NCBI GenBank assembly: GCA_034096865.1
Contig: JAWQFJ010001837.1
Coordinates: 32,501 to 96,500, forward strand
DNA length: 64,000 nt
DNA from: Theodoxus fluviatilis
Taxonomy: Eukaryota > Mollusca > Gastropoda > Cycloneritida > Neritidae
Direction: 5' to 3'
Program-made: the position numbers and the translations under genes
The notes under the pieces: model-generated
Told to the model about the DNA's origin: nothing
Databases searched by the model: none
The model's input: only the letters and a program-made list of their open reading frames with translations
Shown here: piece after piece, positions 1 through 13,274 of the stretch
Position numbering within the stretch: position 1 is the stretch's first letter
Layout of the letters: each line of letters begins with the position of its first letter

Positions 1-446
1 CACAGATGCATCTCTAATAAATATTCTGTCCAGTCACTGATTTAAACACGGGGATTTTCCCTGTCACCTATGATGCATGTACTGATTCTTTTCCTTGCCT
101 GTACAAGCAAAGTACTTTAATTTCAATGCCCTGTGATGCTACATTCCACTCTGCCTGCCAATCCCATACAACTACTTACTGTCCTGTGAAGCTGTGGGCC
201 AGCTCTTTGGCTTTCCTACTCAAACATTGTTCTACATTTCTCTACTTCATGAGGAACAGCAAGCAGTTATGCACCAAAGTCATCACTTGAGTGCCAAACT
301 TTAAAATTAAAAAAAGTCTACGGAGGGAAATGAGAGAGATAGCAGCTGGGCATTAGCTGAGGGTGACCTTGGTATGAAAATGGCAGAGTGGGGAGGAGAG
401 AAGCTGTTTGGGACACTATTTGTCAAAGGTTTGAAACAGTACTCAC
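1..446. other. IQCE intron sequence, no gene recognised
   Basis: Non-repetitive AT-rich sequence. No acceptor followed by an open coiled-coil or IQ-motif exon is visible on the minus strand. Confidence 0.6.
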
Positions 447-598
447 CTCCATGTGAGCCATCCTCCGCATCATCCAGTGCCTTTTTGAGGTCCTCTTTGA
501 GGGCACGGTTCTCTTGAGCAAACTGCTGGTTTTGTGTATTTAGACGAAGCACTGTCTCATTGAGAGCTCGAACCTTCACTGAATTGTCCTTGCCTCCT
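447..598 (-). CDS. IQCE: IQCE exon 13, coiled coil (last exon in the window)
   Basis: 152 bases, entering in phase 2 and leaving in phase 1. Contains [20 protein letters not shown] and [18 protein letters not shown], aligning with the LTEENQSLKEDLDRVL segment of human IQCE. The GTGAGT donor at 446-441 leads to an intron that runs off the left edge; I see no further exon in 1-440. Confidence 0.88.
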
Positions 599-816
599 CT
601 GAGGAGAGAAGTAATGTATTTCAGGTAAAAATCCTGTAATTGTCATTTTCTTTCTTTTTTCTTTGTTTTGAATACATGTATGGGTATTTGATGCAAATCA
701 AGACTACTCAGGAAAAATATTTTTAAAACTTATCTTTATTTCAATTTCCCAAGATGAAATAGATTTTGGTTCATAGTTATGTATAAATTTCAAAGGTGTA
801 TATATTGATGATTACC

Positions 817-891
<75 letters not shown>

Positions 892-2801
892 GAGGGAGGG
901 AGGGAAGGAGGGAAGGAGGGGGGAGGGAGGGAGGGAGGGAGGGAGGGAGGGAGGGAGGGAGGGAGGGAGGGAGGGAGGGAGGGACAGAGACAGATGGACA
1001 GCCATACAGATAGACGCACAGAAACAGAGAGACAGACAGAGAGACAGACAGAGAGACAGAGAGACAGACAGAGAGACAGAAAGATGGACGGACGGATGGA
1101 CGGACGGACGGATGGACAGACGGACAGAGAGACAGATGGATACACACACACACACACACACACACATACACACACACACACACACACGCACATGCACATA
1201 CAGAGGAAAAGTTTCAAGAAAGCTCATCAAACCATTTCAAGGCAAGTCATAAACAAGAGACACATCTGACACCAGGCAGACAGTGGAGAGGCAGGGCATA
1301 GGTAGGTGCCTTACCTTGCACTTTTGACAACGCCAGTCTCCTTCGACTGTTGCAGGCGAAGCATCTCCTGGTAGAAGATCTCCATCTGGCTCCTCAGCTC
1401 CTCCACCTTGGTGGTCTTCAGGTCACTCTGCAGCTTGCTGCAATGCCCACAAAGCTCATGGTTGGTCTCAATTGAAATCTACTATCAGGCTGCCAAATCT
1501 ACATCCTGAGTCCTTCAGCAGTAGAGGAGATTCTAAATAAGAGCAGGGCACAAACAGGAAAAGTTGCAACCTCAAGCAGGACCAAGCCTGCCACCTGGTT
1601 ATCATCCAAGTGCTCTGACCACTGAACTGCTGAGGTCCTTGACAAATTCAGTCCTCATTCCTAGGTTACATCCTTCAGATTCTGATGAAGATAATATGTC
1701 TCCTTTGTTTGTTCCTGCACATTCAACAGAACACAGAGAGAACAAAAGTTAACTCTACTTTTCTTGGAAAAGGAGGCCGGTGTTGGACTGTAGAGAAAAG
1801 AAGCAAGGAGACTTTCGTCCATGTGAGAACCAGAGGCACAATCATTCTGCATATCTCGAGTTGATCGTGTTCATCAGGGGGTTCTTGATAGTTAGACCTT
1901 TCGGTATTTTTCTTTGGACGAAAGTCTCCTTGCTTCTTTTCTCTACTTTTCTTAGCACAGATGATTAAATGACCATAGCTGCTGAAGAAGCTACTCATCA
2001 AATTTGAGAGACAGAATTACATTAAAAACAAAAAAAAGGCATAATTCATTTGCACACTCGAGGCAGAGATCAAGTACAATCTAGTGCTGGCAGAATCAAT
2101 GGATTGACATCCTCTTTGAAGAGATTAAGGATAGGAATGTAATCAGGCTTGAATAAGACTGCAAAGGCAGCTAAAATTAATCTTCAAATTCATGATCACT
2201 CACAAATATGTGTGTGTCTTGAATTCAGCCCCAGAGATGCATAATAAATCAGCCCACAATTTTACAAGCTAAAGATGCACCTCACAATGAAAAATTCCTC
2301 ACCTTCAAAACAGAGTTGAGAGGTCATGAACATTGAGGCATGATGCAGGACAGATGACAGTGCCACTGTCTTTTCAAAACTGCACAAAATCCTGTCATCT
2401 TCTAATGCCAGTGTGCACGAAATAAGGAGAGGAGAAATAGTTTGCTTTCACTGTTCAATCGAAGAAAACTGTATCTGATTATTCCAGCATAAAAACATCC
2501 ATCAAAATAATGGTTTGTGGAAATGAAGTCTGCAGTTTGCACAAGGCCAGTAGCTAAGCAAACATTTGACAAATTGGTTTGACTTCTTTATAGGGTATCA
2601 AAATAGCAGCTGACCTGACTGAAGACTCTCTATCGCGGAGCTGCATCTCCAGCTTGAGAATTTTCTGCTTGAGACTGTGGATGACAGCTGCAGAATCTGG
2701 ATTCCTGTCTCCGAGGGTCCTCCGTATCTCATCACTCTGATGAAAAAACACATCCAAATCCAGTGACACCAAACAACTCATTACATACAGTCACACACAT
2801 G

Positions 2802-2837
<36 letters not shown>

Positions 2838-3602
2838 AGAGACACACACTCAGTTTGATACAATGTACTCATAGCTCTAAAATAAAATAAAAACTCTAAA
2901 ATGAAATCAGCCCTGATCACATATCATGACATAGCAAGTATTACACAACTCGCTCTGACTCTGTGTCTGTGTCTCTGTCTGTCTGTCTGTCTCCCAATCT
3001 CTCTCTCTCCCTCTCTTGTTTAATTAACACAAGAACTGGAAAAAGAAGATTACCTTTCCAGGGTTCAGTAAACCCTCTAATTCCTTGTCCTGAAAAAGAA
3101 ACAGCAAAATGACAATTCCGTGAACCTTAAAACGACTATGAAAATAAAATCTGGAGAAAAAAAATGTTGAATCACAAAAACATCCCACTTTATTTCATCA
3201 AAGTATAACTGAAATATTGAAGCGCATCATTGCAGTTGCTAAATGTTCACCTTTTCCTTCAAGTTCATTCTTAAACTCTTTGATACAATTAAAATTCAAA
3301 ATAATTTCCTCTCTCCAATTCCAAATTGATCTGAGTTGTGCTTTCTAGATTAACCTGGTGACTTGAAGCACATTTGCAAACACAATCAAAGAGGTCTGAT
3401 GCATGGGGATGGAATGTCAGGTAAAAATCCAGGGGCAGTATTGCGGTCTTTGAAGCCTTTATAATGAACAAAATCCTCAACTTACCTTTTTTATTTTGTC
3501 CTCTTCAAGTCTTCTGTTCTTTGCCCTCATTGTTGATATCTCATTGTTCAAGGTAGCAATTTGCTGGAGAAGAAAATGTGTGCATAATAAATTACATCTG
3601 TG

Positions 3603-3639
<37 letters not shown>

Positions 3640-3967
3640 CGCGCACACACACACACACGCACGCACATACACAAACCCCCATGAAAAATACATTTTAAAA
3701 AATCCTGCAATTGTAAAATCTACTATCTGCAGGAAGACAATACTGCTTTTCCTCTATTTCTGAGCTAATGAAAAAACAAGCACAGGATTTTCATAGTTTA
3801 CACACACAAATGAATGTAAACACACACACACACACACGCACACACACACACACACACACACTATCTTTGTGTGTGTATGTGTGTCTTGTGTCTGTGTGTG
3901 TGTGTGTCTGTGTGTGTGTGTGCGTGTCTGTCTGTCCAAACATTCATCCCTCCCTCCCTCCCTCCCT

Positions 3968-4060
<93 letters not shown>

Positions 4061-6836
4061 CTCTCTCTCTCTATCTCACTGCTTCTATTTTGTGTATCAA
4101 CAAATCCAGCAGCTAAAAACAGTCTGAGGCAGTTACCTTCCTAAGGCCAAGGACTTCATCATAGTATTCCTCAGGAGTTTTGTAAGCTGGGGTGCCTGGG
4201 TTGGGCTTGGCTGCAAGGTTAAACAAACTTTGTCTGAGGCCAAAAGCAGACGACTCAACACCAGCACATCCCAACCACTGTCACCAAAATGGAAAAGGCC
4301 ACACAATGTGGCTACTCTTGCAGCAGCGAGGTGGGACTCTCACATCCCCTTGTAGCTAGATGATTTCATGTTCCTTCAATATTTGTCTAACCCTGCAGGT
4401 GATAGAAACAGTTGCATGATCAACGGCAGGGAAGGAACCTGCAACCTCCAGGGTCTCAACAGACATTTCCTGTTTGATATGCAAACAGTCAAATCCACAA
4501 AGTGACAGTTGAGTATAGGACTTGAGTCATTACCTGGTCCTCTGGATATCATCAAAAACACTATGAGTAATTTAGCAAAGCGCCATTAAGTACAAGAGCA
4601 TGACTGTCAATAAGTAAACAAAACACATTCTTAGATTAGGTCAGTATTCTCAACAGAATAAATATTTGTTTATTTAAATATATTTATTTTGTTATCCACA
4701 CCACTCAGCAAATGCCAAGTTATGTTTGTGATCATGTGAACAGTCTAGTAAAACACCAAAACAAAAAACTCGCCTGTAAAATATAATCAGGTGTAAACAT
4801 CTGAAAGAGTTAACTCTATCAAACAATCACACACATCTTTCAGTAAAATGCCAGAGCATGATGCAGTAGTTAAAGTCAGTGAATTTAATCATGTTACCAA
4901 TTCATCAGTACTGAATGAATAATGACTGATGTGTTTGCTCCAGGTACCTGTAGGGTCCTCTCCATGTCTGCGAGGCTTCTCTGTGCCAAACACCTGTCTG
5001 AGGTAGTGTGAAGAGCTCAGGTAGGGCATGCTCACATCGTTCTTCTTCTTCAGACCTGAGAATGTGTTCATCCCAGTGCTCTCTGTGCTGATACCTGCCA
5101 GAGGAAACACATGAAAGGAGGATGTTGACTGACTTCTTGACTTACAAGCAAGTACATATACAGAACAACAAGTTATCCAAAGACTTTTACACACACACAC
5201 ACACATACACAGACACACACACACACACACACAGAGGCACACACAGAGGCACACACACAGGCACACACACAGGCACACACACATTTAGTTATGCATATGC
5301 ATGCTCTCACAAGCAGCAGCAGGACGAAGCAGGAAGAAGCAGGAAGAAGCAGAAAAGAAGCAGATGCAGGACCAGAGGCAGTGATAAAAGCAGAAGAAGG
5401 AGCAGAAAGAGAGCAAAAGGAGGAACAAGAGGAGCAAGGAGGAAATTAAGAGCACAGCAGAAGGAACAGGGAGTATTGAAAAAAAAAAGGATAAGGAGCG
5501 GGAGAAGGAGCAGAAGCAGGAGCTGGAAGAGCAGGAAGAGGAGGAGAAAAAGCAGGAGCAGAATGAGGACCATGCGATGAAACTCAGACCAGATGAGTCT
5601 ACAGAGAGAGAGTTGCTGACCACAAAGCATGTACTCACCTCCACCCGTCTTCCTCAGTGTGTCTACCCAGTACTCGATTGGGGTTTTGTGACGAGGACTC
5701 TCAGAGTGCTTTCCTTGTGCAACTCCCACTGGAAAAAACCCAACCACTGTCACACAGCCATGCCACACAAAGGGACAAAATGTTTGTAACCAAGCACTTC
5801 AGAGATAAAACAGCAACAACAACAACAACAACAACAACAAAACTGAATGAAAGTGAAATGAATGTTTAAACAATGCACAAATCTCATGTCACTGGCATTC
5901 AGGGTAGATGATTTTCATTAGAAGTTTACTTTTACATCATACATGTTAATGAATTTTTGGAGGTAAGTGTTTTCCTAAGAACATTCTATACTACACAAAA
6001 GTATCTTTGAGGACTTACATGTCTGCATCTTTTTCAGACCTGCCATCCAATGGTCACGCCCAGGCCGACTGGGAGGAGCACTGTGAGACCTAGACTTGTT
6101 TGGGGAACCTGGAGAACATATCAAAAACAAAACTTGTTTGGGAGATGGCATACACTTCCTCAAACATCAATAAAAATAAACTATCAAATAACCATTTTGC
6201 AGTTAAATTTTCACTTGCTATTGTTTTCTTTTGTCTCTGAAGATGAGACTGTTTTTGCGACACAGTCATACTGATTCATGACAGCTTGGTATCTATGGCA
6301 TTAAGTACTACAACAGCTTGTTCAATGCACAACAGTATCATACTGGTATTTACTTCTTTATCTTTCAAAAGTAAGATTTGTAAGGGTTACAGGCAGCTAC
6401 ATCCCATCATCCAAGATATGCAGAAAGATCCATGGAAAAGCACGTGTAGCTGTAAACACTAAGTTCAGGTTACAAAGAACTGAAAGAAGGCTTATCTGTG
6501 GCAATCCAAACTGACTTGTAAAATGGAATGGAACATTGCAGTATCTTCCAGTTATGTACAAATAAAACTACTCCCCACTACTGGGCACAAAGAGCAATCA
6601 AATGAGTCATTACCTGGTCGTTTACCTGACTTCTTCCCCAATCTCTTTCCTGAAATAGTAAACACAGGTAAACATATAATATCAAGCTTAATTAAATTTA
6701 TTACAATGGTGCACACAAAGATATACCACACAGACATGCACTTTCACATCTATGCAAACACGCTCTCGAACAAGTATGAACACACACACACACATATGCA
6801 TGCACATATGCAGGCACACACACACACACACACACA

Positions 6837-6920
<84 letters not shown>

Positions 6921-8537
6921 TAGCAAGGATACATATATTTGGGTATCCATAAAGAACTGAAGAACAATTACTGATAAAAGCAGACAAACTGAAAATAATA
7001 TAGTTATTTGCTTGAATAATTCTCAGCAAAATGAAGTACATGAAATTAGCAGTAGGCAGAAATTCATAAATATGTGCTTCTTTGATAAGAATCATAAACT
7101 CTATGAACTTTTTAACAAGAAACTGTTCAGGTATCAAAACAAATGCTCCGACATTACCTGGTCTGTGTTTAGGAGGTTTCTTTCCTGAAACCTGCAACCA
7201 TAAAAATACAATGTAACTTGTAAGCTCAGATTGCATACAGCAATGCAAAGAATTAATTATTATAAACATTTGTTGCTTTTATCTCTTTTCACAAAGCTCC
7301 ATTTTGTGACAACGACATGTGATAGTCTGCTATGATGAGACAGAGCTTCTCACCTCTTCATTATAAACATGACACTGCCAAATTTGCACTATTAAGAAAT
7401 TGTAGGGCACAAGAACAACCTTTCTAAAGACATGGATGACCTTTGATCACTGTACAATGATCACTGGTCTAGTGTCATGCGTCATGATCATTTCAGGACA
7501 GAAAAACACCACCCATTTCAAACTACTTCACAATATGTGAGCTTTCAAATCAATCCCACATCTGAGTTTGTGGTTAAGGTAACATAACTTTTTTTTTAAG
7601 GGTCGGCAGGTTGGCCAGAATTTTTTTCTTCAGATGAGGCCAAACTGAACATAAACCAAATTTTCTTTCACTGAAAATTGCTTTTATAAATAGTAGATTC
7701 CCTAAGTGCTCATAGAGCAGGAAAGATGGGACAGCACACAGTTTGTTGTTAACTCACTGGAGTTGTATCGCAAGAAATATCGCAATAGGCGTCCTCCTGC
7801 CAGAGTCGTATCGCGAGATTATTTGCGATGGGATTGCACATTTCTCCCTTTCGCTATAACGGTCTAAGGGAGGTAAATCTTGTTAGCCTAAATAGCTGAA
7901 GGAATTTCCAAGCAGATTTACTTCCAATTAGTATATTTTCGACTGATGATCAGAAATCGTAACCTTTGTGCATGTGGTGTGTATGTTGTCAAAAAGGCGG
8001 GAAAGCATACTGCAAAACGTTTGATCTTCCAATTCTATGAACAAATACTTTGATTTGGTTGATTGCTAGCCTCCATCTGCTTGTATTTGTCTGTACTAAA
8101 TGCTTATACACACTTGCATTACTTGGATATTGACATTTAAAGTTTCTCATTTTCTAGGCGCTTGTAAGCTTCTCATAACAGCTAGTTAACAATTTTTTTT
8201 GTCTACTTTTTCATTTTTGTGCATTTACACACTCAATTCTATGGTGTGTAATTCATAATGAGCATTTTTTCCCCCTTAGTTCATTCTTTGAATGTAAAGA
8301 GTAAAAAACAAGCTTTCATAATTCATTTGATTTATAATTTGTATTGTTATCTTATGCCTTTGTATCTTTATTATTTTTTGAAAATGCATGAAAGTCTTAC
8401 GATCCCGGAGAACGATCACAATATTTACCCATGACTCCAGTGAGTTAACCATCTTATTCCTTGTTTGAGTGGGGAAAAAAAGTTTAGGGTTAGATGAAAT
8501 CAATTGGGGTCAGTCAAGTCACTGTGACAACTTTAGT

Positions 8538-8573
<36 letters not shown>

Positions 8574-11500
8574 TAATGCTGACAATCACTTGCAGTGACA
8601 TCATCCATGTGCCACACAGCAGGGAAAAAGATCATGGCCCTTTCCAAGGTGGAAATGAGGAAAAGAGTCAGCATGGCAAGATTTTGCAATTTCCGTTCAA
8701 GGCTTTTGCTCACAGGGATCTTCTGGAAACATGTAAAAGTTTACAATGTCTGCAAGTTTCCCAGTGTCAGCACAACACAACAAAGAGCTTCCACCTGATG
8801 CTCCAATATGTCCTTAGGTCATGGTATGTTGCTGGGCTGGATAATAACTTGTGAACTGACAACTGTTAGTGCCAGGGCCAGTAGCTGTATGCTGAATAAC
8901 AGAGCCATCATTTTCCTGCGGTTGGGTGCATCACGGATATCACTGCCTATCACTCAGGATTTTTCAGAATTTTTTTTTGGTCAGTGAGGAGTCAAATTTG
9001 TGGAATAACAGTTTAAATCAGAATTTTGTTCCCGAGTTGACTGTTTTCTTTTTGTATTCTGTACAGGGGGTGATTTCCTGTTCCCAGGTAGTAGCTGGTG
9101 ATCTGATAAGTAGAGAAATTGCATCCTTTGTGTGGCATGCTTCTTTGATTGATAGTAACCAGATTTATCCCTCCAGGTTTACTGGAGGTCCTACAGACTT
9201 TATTAGTCTGTCTGTGTGTGTGTGTGTCTGTCTGTCTGTCCCGTCTCCACGGCCTATATCTCAAAAACTACTGGACGGATTTCCTTGAGATTTTGCACAC
9301 TGACTGGAAGTTAGGTCCCATTCAATATTATCAAATTTTCAGAATCGAGGTTTGAAAAGAAAGTGACTTTTTTACATTTTGGTGTTTCATTGAAAACGAT
9401 TCAACAGACTCCATTTTGCAAAATTTGTGACGTGATCATTTGACGTCGTATAACGTGACGTCATTTGCGAGTAGATTTTTTAGGAGGATGGATCCTATAT
9501 AGAATCTATGCCAGGAGGAATAATTTCGAGAACATTGGAGAAGGAGAATGATTTTTTACGATGCAAGTAGTCAATTCATGGAATGGCGACCCACTCCACA
9601 GCCACGTCACTTTCTTGCTGTATCTCTCGTGGTAACAGATGCGGGCGCAAAAATGGCTTCCAAATGAACGCAGACTTAACTCGTTGCATTGTATTCCGGA
9701 CAGCATTTGTGTCTCATTTTTGCCAGACAGTGAGAAGATTTCTCAGACTGTGATAGACAGGGGTATGAATAAATATTACTCATGTTATTTAGACGAAATT
9801 AAGATCTATGGGCAAGAGGATTACACGGTGGAGGTGACAGCTCGGTGCTTCAGATCAGTGCGAAAAAATGAAACACCACATCGATAATTTATATCCATCT
9901 TGACGCTGTTAAGCAGAAGATCAACTATCCTCATTGCTCGTGCAAGGCTGGGTCTTGTCTCGTCTCGGGGGAAGCGGAAAAAAGATTTTCCACGACAGCC
10001 GTATCTGGCATTTGAACACGATATTGCAGCGCAGTTTTCTCCGTGCCGTCGTCGCTTCATTTTCAGCTATGAGTGAATGAAAGCGTCGATTCTAATTCCA
10101 GGTAGAAACACCACAGTGTTCAGAGTTATGCGAGGAAAAGCTTTCTAACCTATTGACACCAGTCGCTTTTTCTAATGGGAGATCCAAAATGCCATCGCAG
10201 CTATCATTATTATAATTATAATATAGGCCTGTATGCTAGCTGCTCGATCATCTGCTGCTCAGAGCGCAGATCATAAATATGCGTCCGGTGTTTATTTCTT
10301 TATTAAGACCAGCTTGTTAGAGACGTGCTTTTCCATGGAGAAAATTGTGTTTAGATCTTTTAGGAGAGATATAGTTTACTGACACCTTGAACCTTTTCCC
10401 AGTTTAAGTGAGAGAAATGCTCCGCAGTCCACATGACCCGCAGCCGAACCACCAGGAAACGTGGGTACCATCTCCATGGCCATCAGTTGCAGGAAGAGCC
10501 CCAAGTGGTGTACCTTGGCGTCACACTCTCCAAAGATCTGAGATGGGGCCCACATATCAGTAAAATCACTAGTAAAGCCAACAAGACACTTGGCTTCCTT
10601 CGACGAAACATCAAAATCCACAACAAGAACACCAAAGCTGCCACCTATAAAGCGCTTGTCCGCCCCGTGTTGGAATATGCCGCTCCAGTGTGGGATCCCC
10701 ATACGGCCGATGACATCGAGGCCATTGAGAAAGTGCAGCGACGAGCCGCTAGGTGGGTGTCCAACCGCTTTAGACAAACTTCTAGTGTGGGAGGGATGCT
10801 GGTGGACTTGAAATGGCCATCCATGGCTAGAAGAAGGAAGCGGGCGAGACTAAGCGCCTTCTACAAGTTCCACTATGGCCTGACGACCATCAACACCAAA
10901 TGCCCCCCCACCGCCTTTCCACCCATACGCAGCTCCCGCCACTCCCACTGCCTGAACTACAAAACCCTCTCCCACAAAACCACCTACAGACAGATGAGCT
11001 TCTTCCCTCGCACCACCGTAGAATGGAATGGGCTGCCCGAGGACTCAGTGACAGCGCCATCCCTGGCAGCCTTCCAGGCCAGGATGGCTGATCTGATCTA
11101 AAACCTCCCCCTCCCCCGCCTATCCCTCTCCCCCCCACCCACCCATCCCTTCCTCCACCCCCACCCCCCCCCCCCCATCCCCCCGGAACCCCCAAGTGCA
11201 GCAGTTTCACCAGCATGTTGGTGTTGGCTGCCTAAACCTAAGAAGAAGAAGAAGAAGAAGAATTTTCATGTTATATTTTTAGTGTTTACACTCCCTTCTC
11301 CACGCACTCGGCTAATTAGTGTTCATGTTTACAAACTACGGAACAAACGGTTTCTCACAGACATATCGCTTTCAAGAAATACTATAAAAACCCTTGCACG
11401 CACTTGCATTCTGCTATTCATACACTAAACTTTATTCCTCACGCACGTGGCATAGATACAACACTCACTATACATACGTGTATCTTGCACAAGCGCTCCG

Positions 11501-12515
11501 GGAGAGACACGCGAAAACTGGGAGGTCACTCTGTCGGAAATCTCGCTAAAATCAGCTTTCTATTGTCTTTATAGTAAAACAAAGAGCCGGATTTTATTCA
11601 ATTACAATTCATAACTTTTAAACAAATTGACCCACAGTGTTCATACTTATACCATTGGAATGATCTTTTTATGCTCTTTTCAATGAACTACATTTCATTC
11701 GTGTCATTTACCTTTCGTTTTTTCTCGCACATACCTATATAATACACCTCCTCCTCTGTGTGACTGTGTGAGTGTTAATTCAGCGTCTATGACAAGCCAA
11801 TGCAAAACAAAACATGTCATAATAGGAGCTTCCTGAACCTATCCATCATGTTTAAAATATATGGTCGATTGTTTCCTGGGCCGATAGCTTGCAAGGGGGT
11901 TTAGGGAAAAGAACGTTATAAATGCTTTACAAACACTCCGTCATATCAATTCTCAAATGGCTAAGCTGGTAGAGCGTTGCACTCTTGGTCATGCATGACC
12001 AGGTTCGATTCTGCACTGAAACTTTCTTTTCTCTCTTTTTTCGAGAGGTTGTGGGTTCGAACCCGACCTGGTTTTTTGTGTTTGTGTGTGTGTGTGTTTT
12101 TTCCTCCTCTTTTCTCGAGAGGTTGCGGGTTCGAACCCGTTCTTTTATCTCTTTTTTAAAATAAATATACGAAAACCTGGAGGTTCAGCGCCAGCGGTTT
12201 TTATCAGTCTTGTCATAATGCCTTTATGACATGAGACAGATATTATAATCATTCCTGTAGTAATGCATCATTTGCAATATATAATCTCAAGTCAAATATC
12301 ATTTCAACCATTTTCAGTTTCAAGAAAGACAAATATTCTACGAAAGAGAAAATACTACAAAATGTCATGCACTACTTTATTCAAGAAACATTGATTACTA
12401 AAATGTAACAACTGCTAACACACTACCAGTCAATGAGTTCTATGTGTAGAAACTGCATATAATTCCTCCAGAAACCATTAAACAATGATGAAGATGATGG
12501 TGGTGGTGGTGGTGG

Positions 12516-12571
<56 letters not shown>

Positions 12572-12646
12572 ATGATGATGATGATGATGATGAGAAGGCT
12601 GCTGCTGCTGCTGATGATGTTCATAATGATTATAATGATACTGATC

Positions 12647-12696
<50 letters not shown>

Positions 12697-13240
12697 AAGG
12701 CTGCTGCTGCTGCTGATGATGATCATGATGATTATAATGATGCTGATCATGATGATAATGATGATCATGATGATAATGATGATGATCATGATGATGGCTT
12801 TTTTCCCTTGTAGTATATACCCCTGGGTTGTTTTTTTTTAAAGAAGGAAAGAAGCTATAACTTGGAACACGCCATGTGTACAAAACTCTGCCTGTACCTG
12901 GCAGGGCCTCTGTGCCACAAGTGCCAGCAAAGCTGAACCTCTGGGACTGTGGCTGGGAGTCGCTGTGGCTGCAGGGCTGGTTACTCAGGGAGCAGTGGTC
13001 TGCTCCCACCCAGCACCCACTTCCACAGCAAGCTGTGTCCAGCTGGATGGACGGCACTGCAACACAGGGAAAGGAGAAACTACACTGACGTGGCCAGAAC
13101 ATTCCCACCATGCACCAGGGCAGGCAAGTCAGTCCAGGAACAACTTGCAGTCCAAGGGAAGGACTGTCCATCAGTGAGTGGAACAGCTGGAGATGCACAG
13201 CGGAGAGGAAGGCAGAGGAACAGCCTGAATTAGGGCTTGA

Positions 13241-13274
<34 letters not shown>

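Noticed and set aside
777..1269. Five overlapping long open frames on both strands
   Set aside because: They are translations of GA, GGGA and CA microsatellites; no domain, start context or splice structure.
4530..4545. Possible 8-base IQCE micro-exon with a GTAATG donor
   Set aside because: Inserting 8 bases would break the phase between exons 7 and 8; better read as a remnant of exon duplication.
5122..5580. Arg/Ser-rich 152-residue open frame resembling an SR protein
   Set aside because: Produced by CA and AGCAGGAAG repeats, antisense to an IQCE intron and exon boundary.
11958..12012. Standalone tRNA gene
   Set aside because: A- and B-box-like motifs are present but no full cloverleaf; it is the head of a repeated SINE with target duplications.
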